Origin: Sphingobacterium sp.
GTDB lineage: Bacteria; Bacteroidota; Bacteroidia; Sphingobacteriales; Sphingobacteriaceae
DNA: 64,000 bases
Assembly: GCA_031253985.1 (NCBI GenBank)
Contig: JAIRVH010000137.1
Span: 1 to 64,000 of the forward strand
Direction: 5' to 3'
Below are positions 26,498 to 35,061 of the stretch, piece after piece (the first letter of the stretch is position 1; each line of letters begins with the position of its first letter). The notes under the pieces were generated by a model, which ran no database searches, had not been told where the DNA came from, and worked only from the letters and a program-made list of their open reading frames with translations. The position numbers and the translations under genes are program-made.

Positions 26498-26815
26498 ATG
26501 AATTGGATTGCATTGATTGTCGCTGGCATTTTTGAAATTGGATGGCCACTCGGTTTAAAAATGGCTCAACAGCCAGACTCAAATAAATTTGGTTGGATCA
26601 TATTGGCTATTGTCTCCATGAGTATTAGTGGTGGGCTATTGTTTTATGCACAAAAAGCGATTCCTATTGGCACGGCCTATGCCGTATGGACAGGTTTGGG
26701 AGCTGTCGGAACATTACTGGTTGGAATCTTTTTTTTCGGAGATTCAGCCAATGTGTTTAGACTTCTTTCGGCAACATTGATTGTTGCAGGAATTATCGGC
26801 TTAAAAATATTTTAA
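26498..26815 (+). CDS. SMR-family small efflux transporter (SugE/Gdx-like)
   Basis: A 105-residue four-helix transporter. The ATG at 26498 is preferred over an earlier TTG because it gives the standard MNWIALIVAGIFEIGW start, with the essential Glu13 and Trp16. Also present are PIGTAYAVWTGLGAVGT (helix 3) and a terminal IIGLKIF. The WTG-x-G segment and Glu-x-x-Trp spacing resemble the Gdx/SugE subgroup, which exports guanidinium, more than EmrE. No guanidine riboswitch is visible upstream. Control by the adjacent Crp/Fnr regulator is likely. Confidence 0.88.
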   Translation: MNWIALIVAGIFEIGWPLGLKMAQQPDSNKFGWIILAIVSMSISGGLLFYAQKAIPIGTAYAVWTGLGAVGTLLVGIFFFGDSANVFRLLSATLIVAGIIGLKIF

Positions 26816-26975
26816 ATTCATTGGTGATATTTATTTCAAGTTCGGCGAACAACAACAATCTAAGTTTAACTTGCCACAAGTTAATTATTTGCAAAAATCT
26901 AAAACTTCTCTTTTTTTTGGCCGAAACTCCTTATAAAAGAGTAGGTTGGGATGATTTTTGCTGGATAATTAAATT

Positions 26976-27446
26976 ATGAGGCAAAAACTAGCGGAAAAAA
27001 TAGAATTGTATAGTAAAAGGTACGGCCTATTTATGCGGCCGGAGTATATTAGCTTTGCTCGTGATACAACAAGACTATTGCTTCGCAACGAATGTCTCCG
27101 CGAAGGTGATATAAAAGCCTACCAAGACTATATTGCTTCGCATTATCCCGAAGATCTTCCCTGGGAAATGAAACAATACCAGGAAGCAACAAAAGCACTG
27201 GAGCGGATGAGCAAAGAGATGGCAATTGCTTGGGTGAGTACGCATCAGATCAATATTTTTGAATCTGACATTTTTATTGATGACGAAGATTCAATTCTCC
27301 GTCCCATACAATCAAAAGATGAAGATATTTTTCGTTATAATTTTAATGCATTGGAAGAACTTATCTACAATCACCAACGGCCGGAGGATCTATTTCGGCG
27401 GGACAGGGATTGTTTTTGGATAGACACGCGTATTGAATTGAGATAG
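26976..27446 (+). CDS. Hypothetical helical protein
   Basis: A 156-residue soluble protein I do not recognise. It is rich in charged residues and predicted helical in the first 95 residues (KLAEKIELYSKRYGLFMRPE, LERMSKEMAIAWVSTHQ). An acidic loop (FIDDEDSILRP) and a basic, aromatic C-terminus (LFRRDRDCFWIDTR) follow. No signal peptide or membrane segment is visible. It stands alone, 160 bp after the SMR gene, and is closed by a strong terminator. Confidence 0.65.
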   Translation: MRQKLAEKIELYSKRYGLFMRPEYISFARDTTRLLLRNECLREGDIKAYQDYIASHYPEDLPWEMKQYQEATKALERMSKEMAIAWVSTHQINIFESDIFIDDEDSILRPIQSKDEDIFRYNFNALEELIYNHQRPEDLFRRDRDCFWIDTRIELR

Positions 27447-27476
27447 AGAGAAACTGCTCGGAAGGAAGCAGTAATT

Positions 27477-27508
27477 AAAAAGTCCTTAGCATACGCTAAG
27501 GACTTTTT
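27477..27508. terminator. Strong bidirectional terminator
   Basis: AAAAAGTCCTTAGC pairs perfectly with GCTAAGGACTTTTT over a 4-nt loop, giving T runs on both strands. It lies between convergent genes ending at 27446 and 27511. Confidence 0.9.
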
Positions 27509-27510
27509 AA

Positions 27511-28242
27511 TTATAATTGTTTTATTTTTAGATTTCTAAAAGAAACACCTCTTGACCAATCCTGCAGCGCTAGTTTTCCACTAATATGCTGACCAAACTC
27601 TGGATATTCTTTGAAATTACTATGTTTTACTAAATCTTTCCATTTATTTGAATTAAAATCCATTTCAGCAGTGATTTTACCATTGAGGTAAAACGTAACT
27701 TTTCCATCCTTCTGAATGATACTTGATTCATTCCAATCGTCTTGCGCCTTCACATTGACAAAGTTTTGCTGCGGTAGAAATGTATAAAGACAGCCCGAGC
27801 GCTTTAAGGGCTTATCGAAATCAGGATGGGAATCGGCTAACAATTGGTATTCAGGTCCTGAATGGTAGGTCGCATCAATAGTCGGTTTTTCCTGTACATT
27901 GACAAAAACACCGCTATTCCCCTCTTTTTCAAGCTTCCATTCAAATTTGAACTCGTAATTTTTGTAATCTTTGTCCGATACTAAATCATATTTCTGGCTT
28001 TCGTTGTTTGGATCGCAATAAATAGTTCCATTTTTAACAACCCATGCTGCCGGTGCATTTTTACTATTGTTGTAGGTATGCCAATTATTGAGCGTTGAGC
28101 CATCGAATAAAAGTTGCCAGCCGTTATTTTGCTCTTCTTCCGTCAATGTATTGGGGCTGCTTTTTTCATTTTGACAGGATAGTAAAACGCAGCCCATGCA
28201 GAATGATAAGATAATTTTTTTGAAAAGGTTTAAGTTTATCAT
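27511..28242 (-). CDS. DUF1080 (3-keto-disaccharide hydrolase-like) lipoprotein
   Basis: A 243-residue lipoprotein with signal peptide and lipobox VLLSC (Cys about 23). The DUF1080/3-keto-disaccharide hydrolase domain fills the rest: NGWQLLFDGSTLNNWHTY, AAWVVKNGTIYCDP, YEFKFEWKLEKEGNSGVFV, PEYQLLAD and the terminal LALQDWSRGVSFRNLKI. The concanavalin-like fold acts on keto-glucosides in related Bacteroidota enzymes, so a role in surface carbohydrate use is likely. Confidence 0.88.
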   Translation of the reverse strand: MINLNLFKKIILSFCMGCVLLSCQNEKSSPNTLTEEEQNNGWQLLFDGSTLNNWHTYNNSKNAPAAWVVKNGTIYCDPNNESQKYDLVSDKDYKNYEFKFEWKLEKEGNSGVFVNVQEKPTIDATYHSGPEYQLLADSHPDFDKPLKRSGCLYTFLPQQNFVNVKAQDDWNESSIIQKDGKVTFYLNGKITAEMDFNSNKWKDLVKHSNFKEYPEFGQHISGKLALQDWSRGVSFRNLKIKQL

Positions 28243-28718
28243 TGTTTAATTTGTATAAGTGTCTCTTTAATTAAGGTATCCCTAAAATAATTTTTAATGT
28301 GAACTTTTGGCGACAATTTTATGCTCCTTTGCAAATTTGTTACACAAAGCTCCTCATTGTGGCCCTTCTCAGGCTTCCATATTTTCATTTCCATTCCCGA
28401 ATCTTTCCATAAACTTTCGCCTGGGTTATTCCGAATATTCATTCTCATTTTGATAAAACAACCTTATCAAAATGATAGGATCAACCAATTTTGTTTTACT
28501 GTCTATATTTTTATTTAACCTGATTAACAGTTGTTTATGTTGTTTTTTAACATAATGGAACAAGGTTTGGCCTAATGGGACAAATGACAATAAAAATGGA
28601 AACAGAACGAAAAAGAAAAGTATGTGGCAAGAGCCCTCCAGAGGACTGATTGTCACAGCTACTAGTATCTAACGGAAATTTAAAAAAAGAAATCGCGAAT
28701 CGCTAATAAAATTTAACA
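28243..28718. other. 476-bp region upstream of the kdp operon
   Basis: No convincing gene here; short frames on both strands lack composition or starts typical of genes. It separates the divergent DUF1080 and kdp units and should hold the kdp promoter. A direct repeat TAATGGRACAA occurs at 28553-28563 and 28573-28583, a 20-bp period. I did not find a good sigma-54 or TAnnTTTG promoter. Confidence 0.5.
28553..28583. repeat. 20-bp-phased direct repeat upstream of kdp
   Basis: TAATGGAACAA (28553) and TAATGGGACAA (28573) differ at one base and are spaced two helical turns apart, about 140 bp before the first small kdp ORF. This is a possible regulator site. Confidence 0.35.
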
Positions 28719-28805
28719 ATGGTAATGACAATCATACTCCTTGTAACTGGAATTTTTTGTTTCTGGTTATTCTATAAAATGGTGGATTTTTTTGAGAAAA
28801 TATAA
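28719..28805 (+). CDS. Tiny membrane protein at the head of the kdp operon
   Basis: A 28-codon ORF (MVMTIILLVTGIFCFWLFYKM, then VDFFEKI). It is a single hydrophobic helix with a charged end. A second ATG lies two codons in. Its place ahead of kdp, and its composition, suggest a KdpF-like or accessory small membrane subunit. I recall similar short ORFs in Bacteroidota kdp loci, but function is unknown. Confidence 0.55.
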   Translation: MVMTIILLVTGIFCFWLFYKMVDFFEKI

Positions 28806-28815
28806 AAGAGATAAT

Positions 28816-28938
28816 ATGAAAGAGAAGGAAGAAAATAAGGGTACAGGGTCCCCTCACAATATATCGGGAGACCGCATAGCGAAGGTCGTATTAGTGCTGT
28901 TGATTATCGCGATGATTTTTCAGCTCTATGTCGGTTAG
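28816..28938 (+). CDS. Small single-pass membrane protein in the kdp operon
   Basis: A 40-residue ORF starting MKEKEENKGTGSPHNIS, with a charged cytoplasmic tail, followed by one hydrophobic helix (VVLVLLIIAMIFQLYV). It starts 10 bp after the previous tiny ORF and ends 28 bp before the next gene. No known motif. Its length and position argue for a real accessory protein of the potassium pump locus. Confidence 0.5.
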   Translation: MKEKEENKGTGSPHNISGDRIAKVVLVLLIIAMIFQLYVG

Positions 28939-28966
28939 ATTTTGAAGTATAGTTCTAATTCATAAC

Positions 28967-29344
28967 ATGAAAAAATTAAATCAATATAGGGCAGGTTTGT
29001 ATATGGCCCTTCATTATAAGGAAATCCGGTCAGAGATTAATTTCTTGCTTCGGAAGCACAATTTTGCAGGTGCCCTGCAGGCTGTTATCAATCATCTTCG
29101 ACACTTGAGTACAGAGCGCAACATCGACAAAATCTGTCAGCATATCGAGTTTCTCGGAACGATTTATGGCCGTGGAAACCACTATGTCAAATATATTTTG
29201 GAAAACCTCTTTGTAAGATCCTTAGGCGGTCTTCAGCGCATCAGTACCGTTCATACCTGGACAGTAATCGAAGCTCGGTTGCCCGTGCCTTTTTTAGAGA
29301 TCCGTAAAGGACAACAAATACATAATCTATTAATATCAAAGTAA
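28967..29344 (+). CDS. Small helical protein of the kdp locus
   Basis: A 125-residue soluble protein, predicted mostly helical. Visible segments include YKEIRSEINFLLRKHNFAGA, then IDKICQHIEFLGTIYGRGNHYVK and ENLFVRSLGGLQR. No catalytic motif is recognised. Its stop abuts the kdpF start (TAA then ATG), so they are translationally coupled. This suggests a role in KdpFABC assembly or regulation (inference). Related proteins of unknown function exist in Bacteroidota, but I cannot name the family with certainty. Confidence 0.7.
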   Translation: MKKLNQYRAGLYMALHYKEIRSEINFLLRKHNFAGALQAVINHLRHLSTERNIDKICQHIEFLGTIYGRGNHYVKYILENLFVRSLGGLQRISTVHTWTVIEARLPVPFLEIRKGQQIHNLLISK

Positions 29345-29422
29345 ATGACAGCTTTATTTATTGTAGCACTACTGGTTTTTGGATATATCTGTTATGTACT
29401 TCTAAAGCCTGAAAAATTCTAA
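29345..29422 (+). CDS. kdpF: KdpF subunit of the potassium-transporting ATPase
   Basis: A 25-residue single-helix peptide, MTALFIVALLVFGYICYVLL followed by KPEKF. The hydrophobic helix ending in L-x-x-P-E-x-F is the signature of KdpF, the small stabilising subunit of KdpFABC. It starts directly after the stop of the preceding gene and lies 130 bp before kdpA. Confidence 0.88.
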   Translation: MTALFIVALLVFGYICYVLLKPEKF

Positions 29423-29552
29423 TAACGAGATTGCTCATACTATATCGTCACTCATATCATGTCGCTGCAGCCTGCAATGAAATAGGAAAAAGGCACTTGA
29501 GGTTAGTTAACGATTGGTAATGATACACTTTTTATACAAATCAATTAAAGAA

Positions 29553-31238
29553 ATGAATACAGAGATTCTTGGAATCATAGTGATGTTCATCGTAACATTG
29601 CTACTCGGACTTCCCCTTGGGAAATATATAGCCAAGGTATATGGCAATGAAAAAACCTGGTTAGATCCATTATTTCAACCCTTGGAACGATTTTTTTATC
29701 GTGTGGCAGGAATTAACCCTAATCTCCAGATGACCTGGAAACAGCATCTCATTGCTCTCTTGACAATCAATTTAGTCTGGTTTTTGTTGAGTATGGCTAT
29801 TCTGATGAATATGGGACATTTGCCTTTAAATCCAGATGGGAATCCAGGAATGTCTGCCGATCTGGCCTTTAATACCAGCATATCCTTTTTGGTCAACTGT
29901 AACCTTCAGCACTATTCTGGGGAATCTGGCGTGAGCTACCTTGGACAAATTTGGCTCATGTTTCTTCAGTTTGTGACAGCGGGGATTGGAATGGCTGCCG
30001 CAGTTGTTATTTTCAAAGCTTTTAGGGATAAAACAACAACCCAATTGGGTAATTTTTATGATTTCTTTGTGAAATCATGTACACGGATTTTACTGCCTCT
30101 TTCTGTGTTGGTTGCTACCATTTTCGTGTTCCAAGGGATGCCTATGACATTCGAAGGTAAGGACAACATGGTGACAATGGCCGGAGATACTGTACAGGTA
30201 AGTCGGGGACCAGTAGCTGCCTTTGTCCCAATTAAACATCTGGGTACAAATGGCGGTGGTTTCTTTGGCGCAAACAGCGCGCATCCATTGGAGAATCCTA
30301 ATTATTTGACCAATATGGTGGAAATGATCGCCCAGTTTATTATCCCGATGGCAATGATATTTGCCTTTGGCTTTTTTATTCGCAAACGTAAATTTTCATG
30401 GATGATGTTTGGTGTGATGACCATTGGTTTTCTCATCCTCGCAATCCCAAATATAAAAATGGAAATGGCTGGAAATCCGGCTATTGCACAGATGGGGATT
30501 GACACGTCGATGGGAGCTATGGAGGGAAAAGAAGTGCGGATAGGTGCCGCCGCATCGGGATTTTGGAGTATTGTTACAACGATGATTTCGACAGGTTCAG
30601 TCAATTCGATGCATGATAGTTATATGCCCTTATCGGGAATGAACGAACTGATAGCCATGATGGTAAATGCCTTCTATGGTGGTGTGGGAGCTGGAATACT
30701 CAATTTCTTCATCTTTATTATACTGGCTGTTTTCATCAGTGGCTTGATGGTAGGGCGTACGCCAGAGTTTATGGGCAAGAAAGTCGAGGCACGGGAGATG
30801 AAAATCGCTATGATTGTTGCCCTTGCCCATCCTTTTCTCATTCTTGTCGGTACGGCACTGGCTACGGCATTTCCAGCCCAAGGCGCTTCCACATTGAATA
30901 ATCCCGGATTTCATGGTTTTAGTGAAATATTGTACGAGTATACCTCATCTGCAGCGAACAATGGCAGTGGCTTTGAAGGACTTGGAGACAATACGATTTG
31001 GTGGAATATCTCGACGGGTATTGTCTTGCTGCTCGGCCGCTTTATACCGATTATCGGTCCCATAGCTATTGCGGGATTGTTGGCCGAGAAGAAATTCATA
31101 CCTGAGGGAGAGGGGACGCTAAAGACAGATACCAGTACATTCGGTTTGATGGTGTTTGCCGTAATTGCGATTATCGCAGCACTCTCTTTCTTTCCAGCAC
31201 TGGCTTTGGGTCCAATTGCGGAATATTTTTCCATGTAA
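29553..31238 (+). CDS. kdpA: KdpA, potassium-binding channel subunit
   Basis: A 561-residue inner-membrane subunit (E. coli 557) that selects and translocates K+. The ATG at 29553 gives the normal start MNTEILGIIVMFIVTLLLGL; an upstream TTG would add 13 atypical residues. Selectivity-filter-like loops are visible in FNTSISFLVNCNLQHYSGES, HLGTNGGGFFGANSAHP, SMNSM-type SVNSMHDSY and SAANNGSGF. It has ten to twelve membrane helices. It is followed 25 bp later by kdpB. Confidence 0.97.
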   Translation: MNTEILGIIVMFIVTLLLGLPLGKYIAKVYGNEKTWLDPLFQPLERFFYRVAGINPNLQMTWKQHLIALLTINLVWFLLSMAILMNMGHLPLNPDGNPGMSADLAFNTSISFLVNCNLQHYSGESGVSYLGQIWLMFLQFVTAGIGMAAAVVIFKAFRDKTTTQLGNFYDFFVKSCTRILLPLSVLVATIFVFQGMPMTFEGKDNMVTMAGDTVQVSRGPVAAFVPIKHLGTNGGGFFGANSAHPLENPNYLTNMVEMIAQFIIPMAMIFAFGFFIRKRKFSWMMFGVMTIGFLILAIPNIKMEMAGNPAIAQMGIDTSMGAMEGKEVRIGAAASGFWSIVTTMISTGSVNSMHDSYMPLSGMNELIAMMVNAFYGGVGAGILNFFIFIILAVFISGLMVGRTPEFMGKKVEAREMKIAMIVALAHPFLILVGTALATAFPAQGASTLNNPGFHGFSEILYEYTSSAANNGSGFEGLGDNTIWWNISTGIVLLLGRFIPIIGPIAIAGLLAEKKFIPEGEGTLKTDTSTFGLMVFAVIAIIAALSFFPALALGPIAEYFSM

Positions 31239-31263
31239 TACGTAAAATTAAAGAATTCTAAAA

Positions 31264-33273
31264 ATGAGCAATCAACAAACATTGTTTCAGAAAGAACTTG
31301 TACAACAAGCATTAAAGCAATCTTTCGTGAAGCTGAATCCTAAAATAATGTTCCGTAACCCAGTGATGTTTACCGTAGAAATCGGAACGTTGATTATGGC
31401 TGTGGTTTGTCTATGGATAATGACTGGAGAAAAATCACAAGGCACACTGGGTTATAATTTTACGGTATTTGTTATTCTATTTTTGACCCTGCTCTTTGGC
31501 AATTTTGCTGAGGCAATTGCGGAAGCCCGAGGTAAAGCGCAAGCAGACAGCTTGCGGAAAACAAGGGAGGAAACCCCCGCAACCCTGCGTGATGGCCGGG
31601 TCGTTTCATCTGCGCAATTGAAAAAAAATGATGTCTTTGTCTGTCAAGCTGGGGATGTAATTCCATTGGATGGAGAGATTATTGAAGGATTGGCAACCAT
31701 TGATGAAAGTGCAATAACGGGGGAATCTGCACCAGTAATCCGTGAAGCTGGGGGAGATAAAAGTTCAGTTACCGGTGGTACCAAGGTCTTATCAGACCGA
31801 ATTGTTGTACAGGTGACGACAGAACCGGGCGAAAGCTTCTTGGATAAGATGATTGCTTTGGTCGAAGGGGCAAGCCGACAAAAAACACCGAATGAGATTG
31901 CTTTAACGATCCTTCTCGCAGGTTTTACACTCGTGTTTATTATCGTAACCGTGACCTTAAAACCATTTGCAGATTATGCCAATGTCGGTATCACCATAGC
32001 TTCATTTATTTCCCTTTTTGTCTGTCTTATCCCCACCACTATAGGTGGTCTTTTATCGGCAATTGGTATAGCAGGGATGGATCGCGCACTTCGTGCGAAT
32101 GTAATTACAAAAAGTGGTAAAGCAGTTGAAACGGCGGGTGATATTGATGTCCTGTTGCTTGATAAAACTGGAACCATTACGATCGGAAATCGTAAAGCGA
32201 CAAATTTTTACCCCGCAGACGGCGTCATGAAAGAAGCTATGGTACGTGCAGCAACATTGAGCTCCATGGCGGATGAAACACCAGAAGGAAAATCAATTGT
32301 CGAATTGGCTGGTGTCAATCCATCAAGCTATAAGGTCGAAAACCCTACATTCATTAAGTTTACCGCTGAGACCCGTAGTTCGGGAATAGACTTTGACCAA
32401 ACCCGTATTCGTAAAGGCGCAACAGATGCTATTCGAAATATCATTGTAAAGGCCGGAAATCTGTTCCCTCGGGAAATAGATGATCGCGTAAAGCTTATCT
32501 CTCAAAATGGGGGAACCCCATTGGTCGTTGCAGAGAATGAACAGGTGCTCGGTGTGATCGAATTGCAGGATGTGATAAAACCTGGGATTCATGAACGCTT
32601 TGAACGATTGCGAAAAATGGGTATCAAGACTGTTATGGTGACTGGAGATAATCCGCTGACGGCTAAATATATTGCCGAAAAAGCTGGAGTAGATGATTTC
32701 ATTGCTGAGGCCAAGCCTGAAGACAAGATGAACTACATCAAAAAAGAACAGCTTGACGGACGATTGGTCGCGATGATGGGGGATGGTACAAACGATGCTC
32801 CGGCACTTGCGCAAGCCGATGTTGGTGTTGCGATGAATAGTGGTACACAAGCTGCAAAAGAGGCCGGGAACATGGTCGATTTGGACAACGATCCAACCAA
32901 ATTGATTGAAGTTGTGGAGATAGGTAAGCAATTGTTGATGACTCGAGGCACGCTGACTACCTTCAGCATTGCAAACGATGTCGCCAAATATTTTGCGATT
33001 ATTCCAGCTTTGTTTATCGCCGCAATACCGGCCCTTCAAAGTTTAAATATTATGCAGCTCAGTAGTCCACAAAGCGCCATACTTTCAGCTGTCATCTTCA
33101 ATGCAATTATTATCCCATTACTGATTCCTTTGGCATTAAAGGGAGTCGCATACAAACCTATCGGTGCAAGCGCATTGTTACGGCGAAATCTGCTCGTCTT
33201 TGGACTTGGTGGAGTACTCGTTCCATTTATTGGTATCAAGGTTATAGACTTACTGGTTTCACTATTTATCTAA
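31264..33273 (+). CDS. kdpB: KdpB, P-type ATPase catalytic subunit
   Basis: A 669-residue P-type ATPase that energises K+ uptake. Motifs are intact: ITGESAPV (about 150) in the actuator domain, the phosphorylated aspartate in [13 protein letters not shown] (about 300), [11 protein letters not shown] (about 460) and [16 protein letters not shown] (about 505). The short N-terminus and seven helices are as in E. coli KdpB (682 residues). The actuator Ser162 equivalent lies in the TGES motif. Confidence 0.98.
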   Translation: MSNQQTLFQKELVQQALKQSFVKLNPKIMFRNPVMFTVEIGTLIMAVVCLWIMTGEKSQGTLGYNFTVFVILFLTLLFGNFAEAIAEARGKAQADSLRKTREETPATLRDGRVVSSAQLKKNDVFVCQAGDVIPLDGEIIEGLATIDESAITGESAPVIREAGGDKSSVTGGTKVLSDRIVVQVTTEPGESFLDKMIALVEGASRQKTPNEIALTILLAGFTLVFIIVTVTLKPFADYANVGITIASFISLFVCLIPTTIGGLLSAIGIAGMDRALRANVITKSGKAVETAGDIDVLLLDKTGTITIGNRKATNFYPADGVMKEAMVRAATLSSMADETPEGKSIVELAGVNPSSYKVENPTFIKFTAETRSSGIDFDQTRIRKGATDAIRNIIVKAGNLFPREIDDRVKLISQNGGTPLVVAENEQVLGVIELQDVIKPGIHERFERLRKMGIKTVMVTGDNPLTAKYIAEKAGVDDFIAEAKPEDKMNYIKKEQLDGRLVAMMGDGTNDAPALAQADVGVAMNSGTQAAKEAGNMVDLDNDPTKLIEVVEIGKQLLMTRGTLTTFSIANDVAKYFAIIPALFIAAIPALQSLNIMQLSSPQSAILSAVIFNAIIIPLLIPLALKGVAYKPIGASALLRRNLLVFGLGGVLVPFIGIKVIDLLVSLFI

Positions 33274-33298
33274 TACATTTTTAATACTATAAACAAAG

Positions 33299-33865
33299 AT
33301 GAAAACACATATATATCCGGCAATAAAGATTACAATTATTTTATTGCTTCTGCTCTCCGTTGTATATCCAGCCCTTGTATGGGCAATAGCGCAAATAGCG
33401 CCCAATCATGGAAAAGGGGAAGTGCTCGAGTACAATGGGCAAAAATATTACAGAAATATTGGACAGGCTTTTTCGAGTGATGATTATTTCTGGTCGCGTC
33501 CTTCAGCTGTTGGTTATAATGCTGCAGGATCGGGGGGAAGTAACAAAGGACCTTCTAATGGAGAATATCTTTCGGAAGTGAAATCGCGTATTGATACTTT
33601 CTTAGTCCACAATCCTACTGTAAAACGCGAACAGGTACCGGTAGACATTGTTACAGCCAGTGGTAGTGGTTTGGATCCAGATATCTCCATAGAGGCCGCA
33701 AAAATACAAATTGATCGTCTTGCGAAAGCGAGAGGTGTATCGGTAAATAGCCTACAGTCTCTTGTTGATGCCCACGTTCAGACGCCTTTATGGAATATGT
33801 TTGGACCTCGCAAAATCAATGTCCTTGAACTAAATATTGCTTTGGACAAGATGGTTGAAAAATAA
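33299..33865 (+). CDS. kdpC: KdpC subunit
   Basis: A 188-residue subunit with one N-terminal membrane helix (ITIILLLLLSVVYPALVWAI) and a periplasmic domain. Conserved segments are QAFSSDDYFWSRPSAVGYNAAGSGGSN, SGSGLDPDISIEAA and LARARG-type LAKARGVS. It couples KdpA and KdpB. It is 25 bp after kdpB and 47 bp before the porin gene. Confidence 0.96.
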   Translation: MKTHIYPAIKITIILLLLLSVVYPALVWAIAQIAPNHGKGEVLEYNGQKYYRNIGQAFSSDDYFWSRPSAVGYNAAGSGGSNKGPSNGEYLSEVKSRIDTFLVHNPTVKREQVPVDIVTASGSGLDPDISIEAAKIQIDRLAKARGVSVNSLQSLVDAHVQTPLWNMFGPRKINVLELNIALDKMVEK

Positions 33866-33912
33866 AATTGACCTGATGGGTCATTGACAAACACTTTACA
33901 AGAACCATATAC

Positions 33913-34998
33913 ATGAAAAAACTAGCGATGTTGGCCTGTTTACTCGCAGGGGCAACACAATTATTTGCGCAGCAAGACACGACTCAAAATACCCAATTGT
34001 CGATAAGTGGTTACCTTGAAGCATATTATCTTCGGGACTTTAACAATCCAATTGGAAATACACGCCCAGGCTTTGTATATAGTCACAACAGGACGAATGA
34101 AGTAAACATAAACTTGGCACTTTTAAAAGCTGCGTACGAAACAACAAATACCCGTGCAACTCTTGCATTAGGTGTCGGTACATATATGAATGCCAACTAC
34201 AGCGTGGAACCTGGCGTCTTAAAAAATATTTACGAAGCGAATGCCGGTGTTCGCATCTCGAAAAAACATAATTTATGGATCGATGCCGGAATATTTTCTT
34301 CCCATTTGGGCTTTGAAAGCGCCATAGGAAAGGACAATTGGACTGTAACAAGGAGTATTTTTGCGGATAATTCTCCCTATTTTGAAACCGGAGCAAAAAT
34401 ATCATATACATCCGCTTCGGGAAAGCTGTTTTTAAGTGGGCTTGTTTTAAACGGCTGGCAGCGTATTCAACGTGTAGACGGCAGTAGTCTGCCTGCATTT
34501 GGACATCAATTGGTCTATAAACCGACAGACAAATGGACCATCAATAGTGGTTCTTTTATCGGCAGCGATAAAGCGGATAGTGTAAGACAGATGCGTTATT
34601 TCCATAACCTGTATGCAATTTATCAAATGAACGAAAAGCTAGGCGTTACATTGGGATTTGATATTGGAACCGAACAAAAAGCGAAGGGGAGCTCAACGTA
34701 TAACGTATGGTATACCCCCGTATTAATTGCACGATATGCAACGACTGAAAAATTTAGCTTAACAGCAAGAGGAGAATATTATAACGATAAACATGGTGTT
34801 ATCGTCTCCACTGGGACGGTTCAGGGCTTTCAAACATTCGGCTACTCTTTAAATGCAGATTATGCGATTCTTCCGAATGTTCTTTGGCGTACAGAGTTGC
34901 GCAACCTCACGAATAAAGATGCTATTTTCCTTGATCGGTCAAATAAGCTGCTTAGAAATAGCGTGACAGCGGTCACTGCACTTACGGTTAGTTTTTAA
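33913..34998 (+). CDS. Outer membrane porin of the kdp operon
   Basis: A 361-residue beta-barrel with a signal peptide (LACLLAGATQLFAQ). Repeated amphipathic strands (SISGYLEAYYLRDF, LSGLVLNGWQRIQR, LTARGEYYNDKHG) end in a terminal phenylalanine. Porins of this type commonly follow kdpC in Bacteroidota and presumably let K+ through the outer membrane. It is followed by a GC-rich hairpin before the sensor genes. Confidence 0.88.
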   Translation: MKKLAMLACLLAGATQLFAQQDTTQNTQLSISGYLEAYYLRDFNNPIGNTRPGFVYSHNRTNEVNINLALLKAAYETTNTRATLALGVGTYMNANYSVEPGVLKNIYEANAGVRISKKHNLWIDAGIFSSHLGFESAIGKDNWTVTRSIFADNSPYFETGAKISYTSASGKLFLSGLVLNGWQRIQRVDGSSLPAFGHQLVYKPTDKWTINSGSFIGSDKADSVRQMRYFHNLYAIYQMNEKLGVTLGFDIGTEQKAKGSSTYNVWYTPVLIARYATTEKFSLTARGEYYNDKHGVIVSTGTVQGFQTFGYSLNADYAILPNVLWRTELRNLTNKDAIFLDRSNKLLRNSVTAVTALTVSF

Positions 34999-35006
34999 AA
35001 ACAATC

Positions 35007-35036
35007 GTTCCTGCCGTGTGTTGGATCGGCAGGAAC
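35007..35036 (+). terminator. Hairpin between kdp structural and sensor genes
   Basis: GTTCCTGCCG and CGGCAGGAAC form a perfect 10-bp stem with a 10-nt loop, followed by CTTTT. It could terminate or attenuate transcription between the porin and the KdpD-like gene. Confidence 0.6.
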
Positions 35037-35061
35037 CTTTTGAATATGAAAGGTATTAAAA

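Noticed and set aside
26820..26975. Possible guanidine riboswitch near the SMR gene
   Set aside because: Neither the downstream gap nor the 78-bp leader upstream shows the conserved guanidine riboswitch motifs.
28622..28640. Possible sigma-54 promoter (TGGCAAGAGCC) before kdp
   Set aside because: The -24-like TGGCA is present but no GC/TTGC -12 element follows at the right distance.
28239..28656. Short minus-strand frames upstream of DUF1080
   Set aside because: They overlap the DUF1080 start or each other and lack family motifs; the region is more likely regulatory.
32323..33039. 238-residue minus-strand frame inside kdpB
   Set aside because: It is a shadow of kdpB, which has all P-type ATPase motifs.
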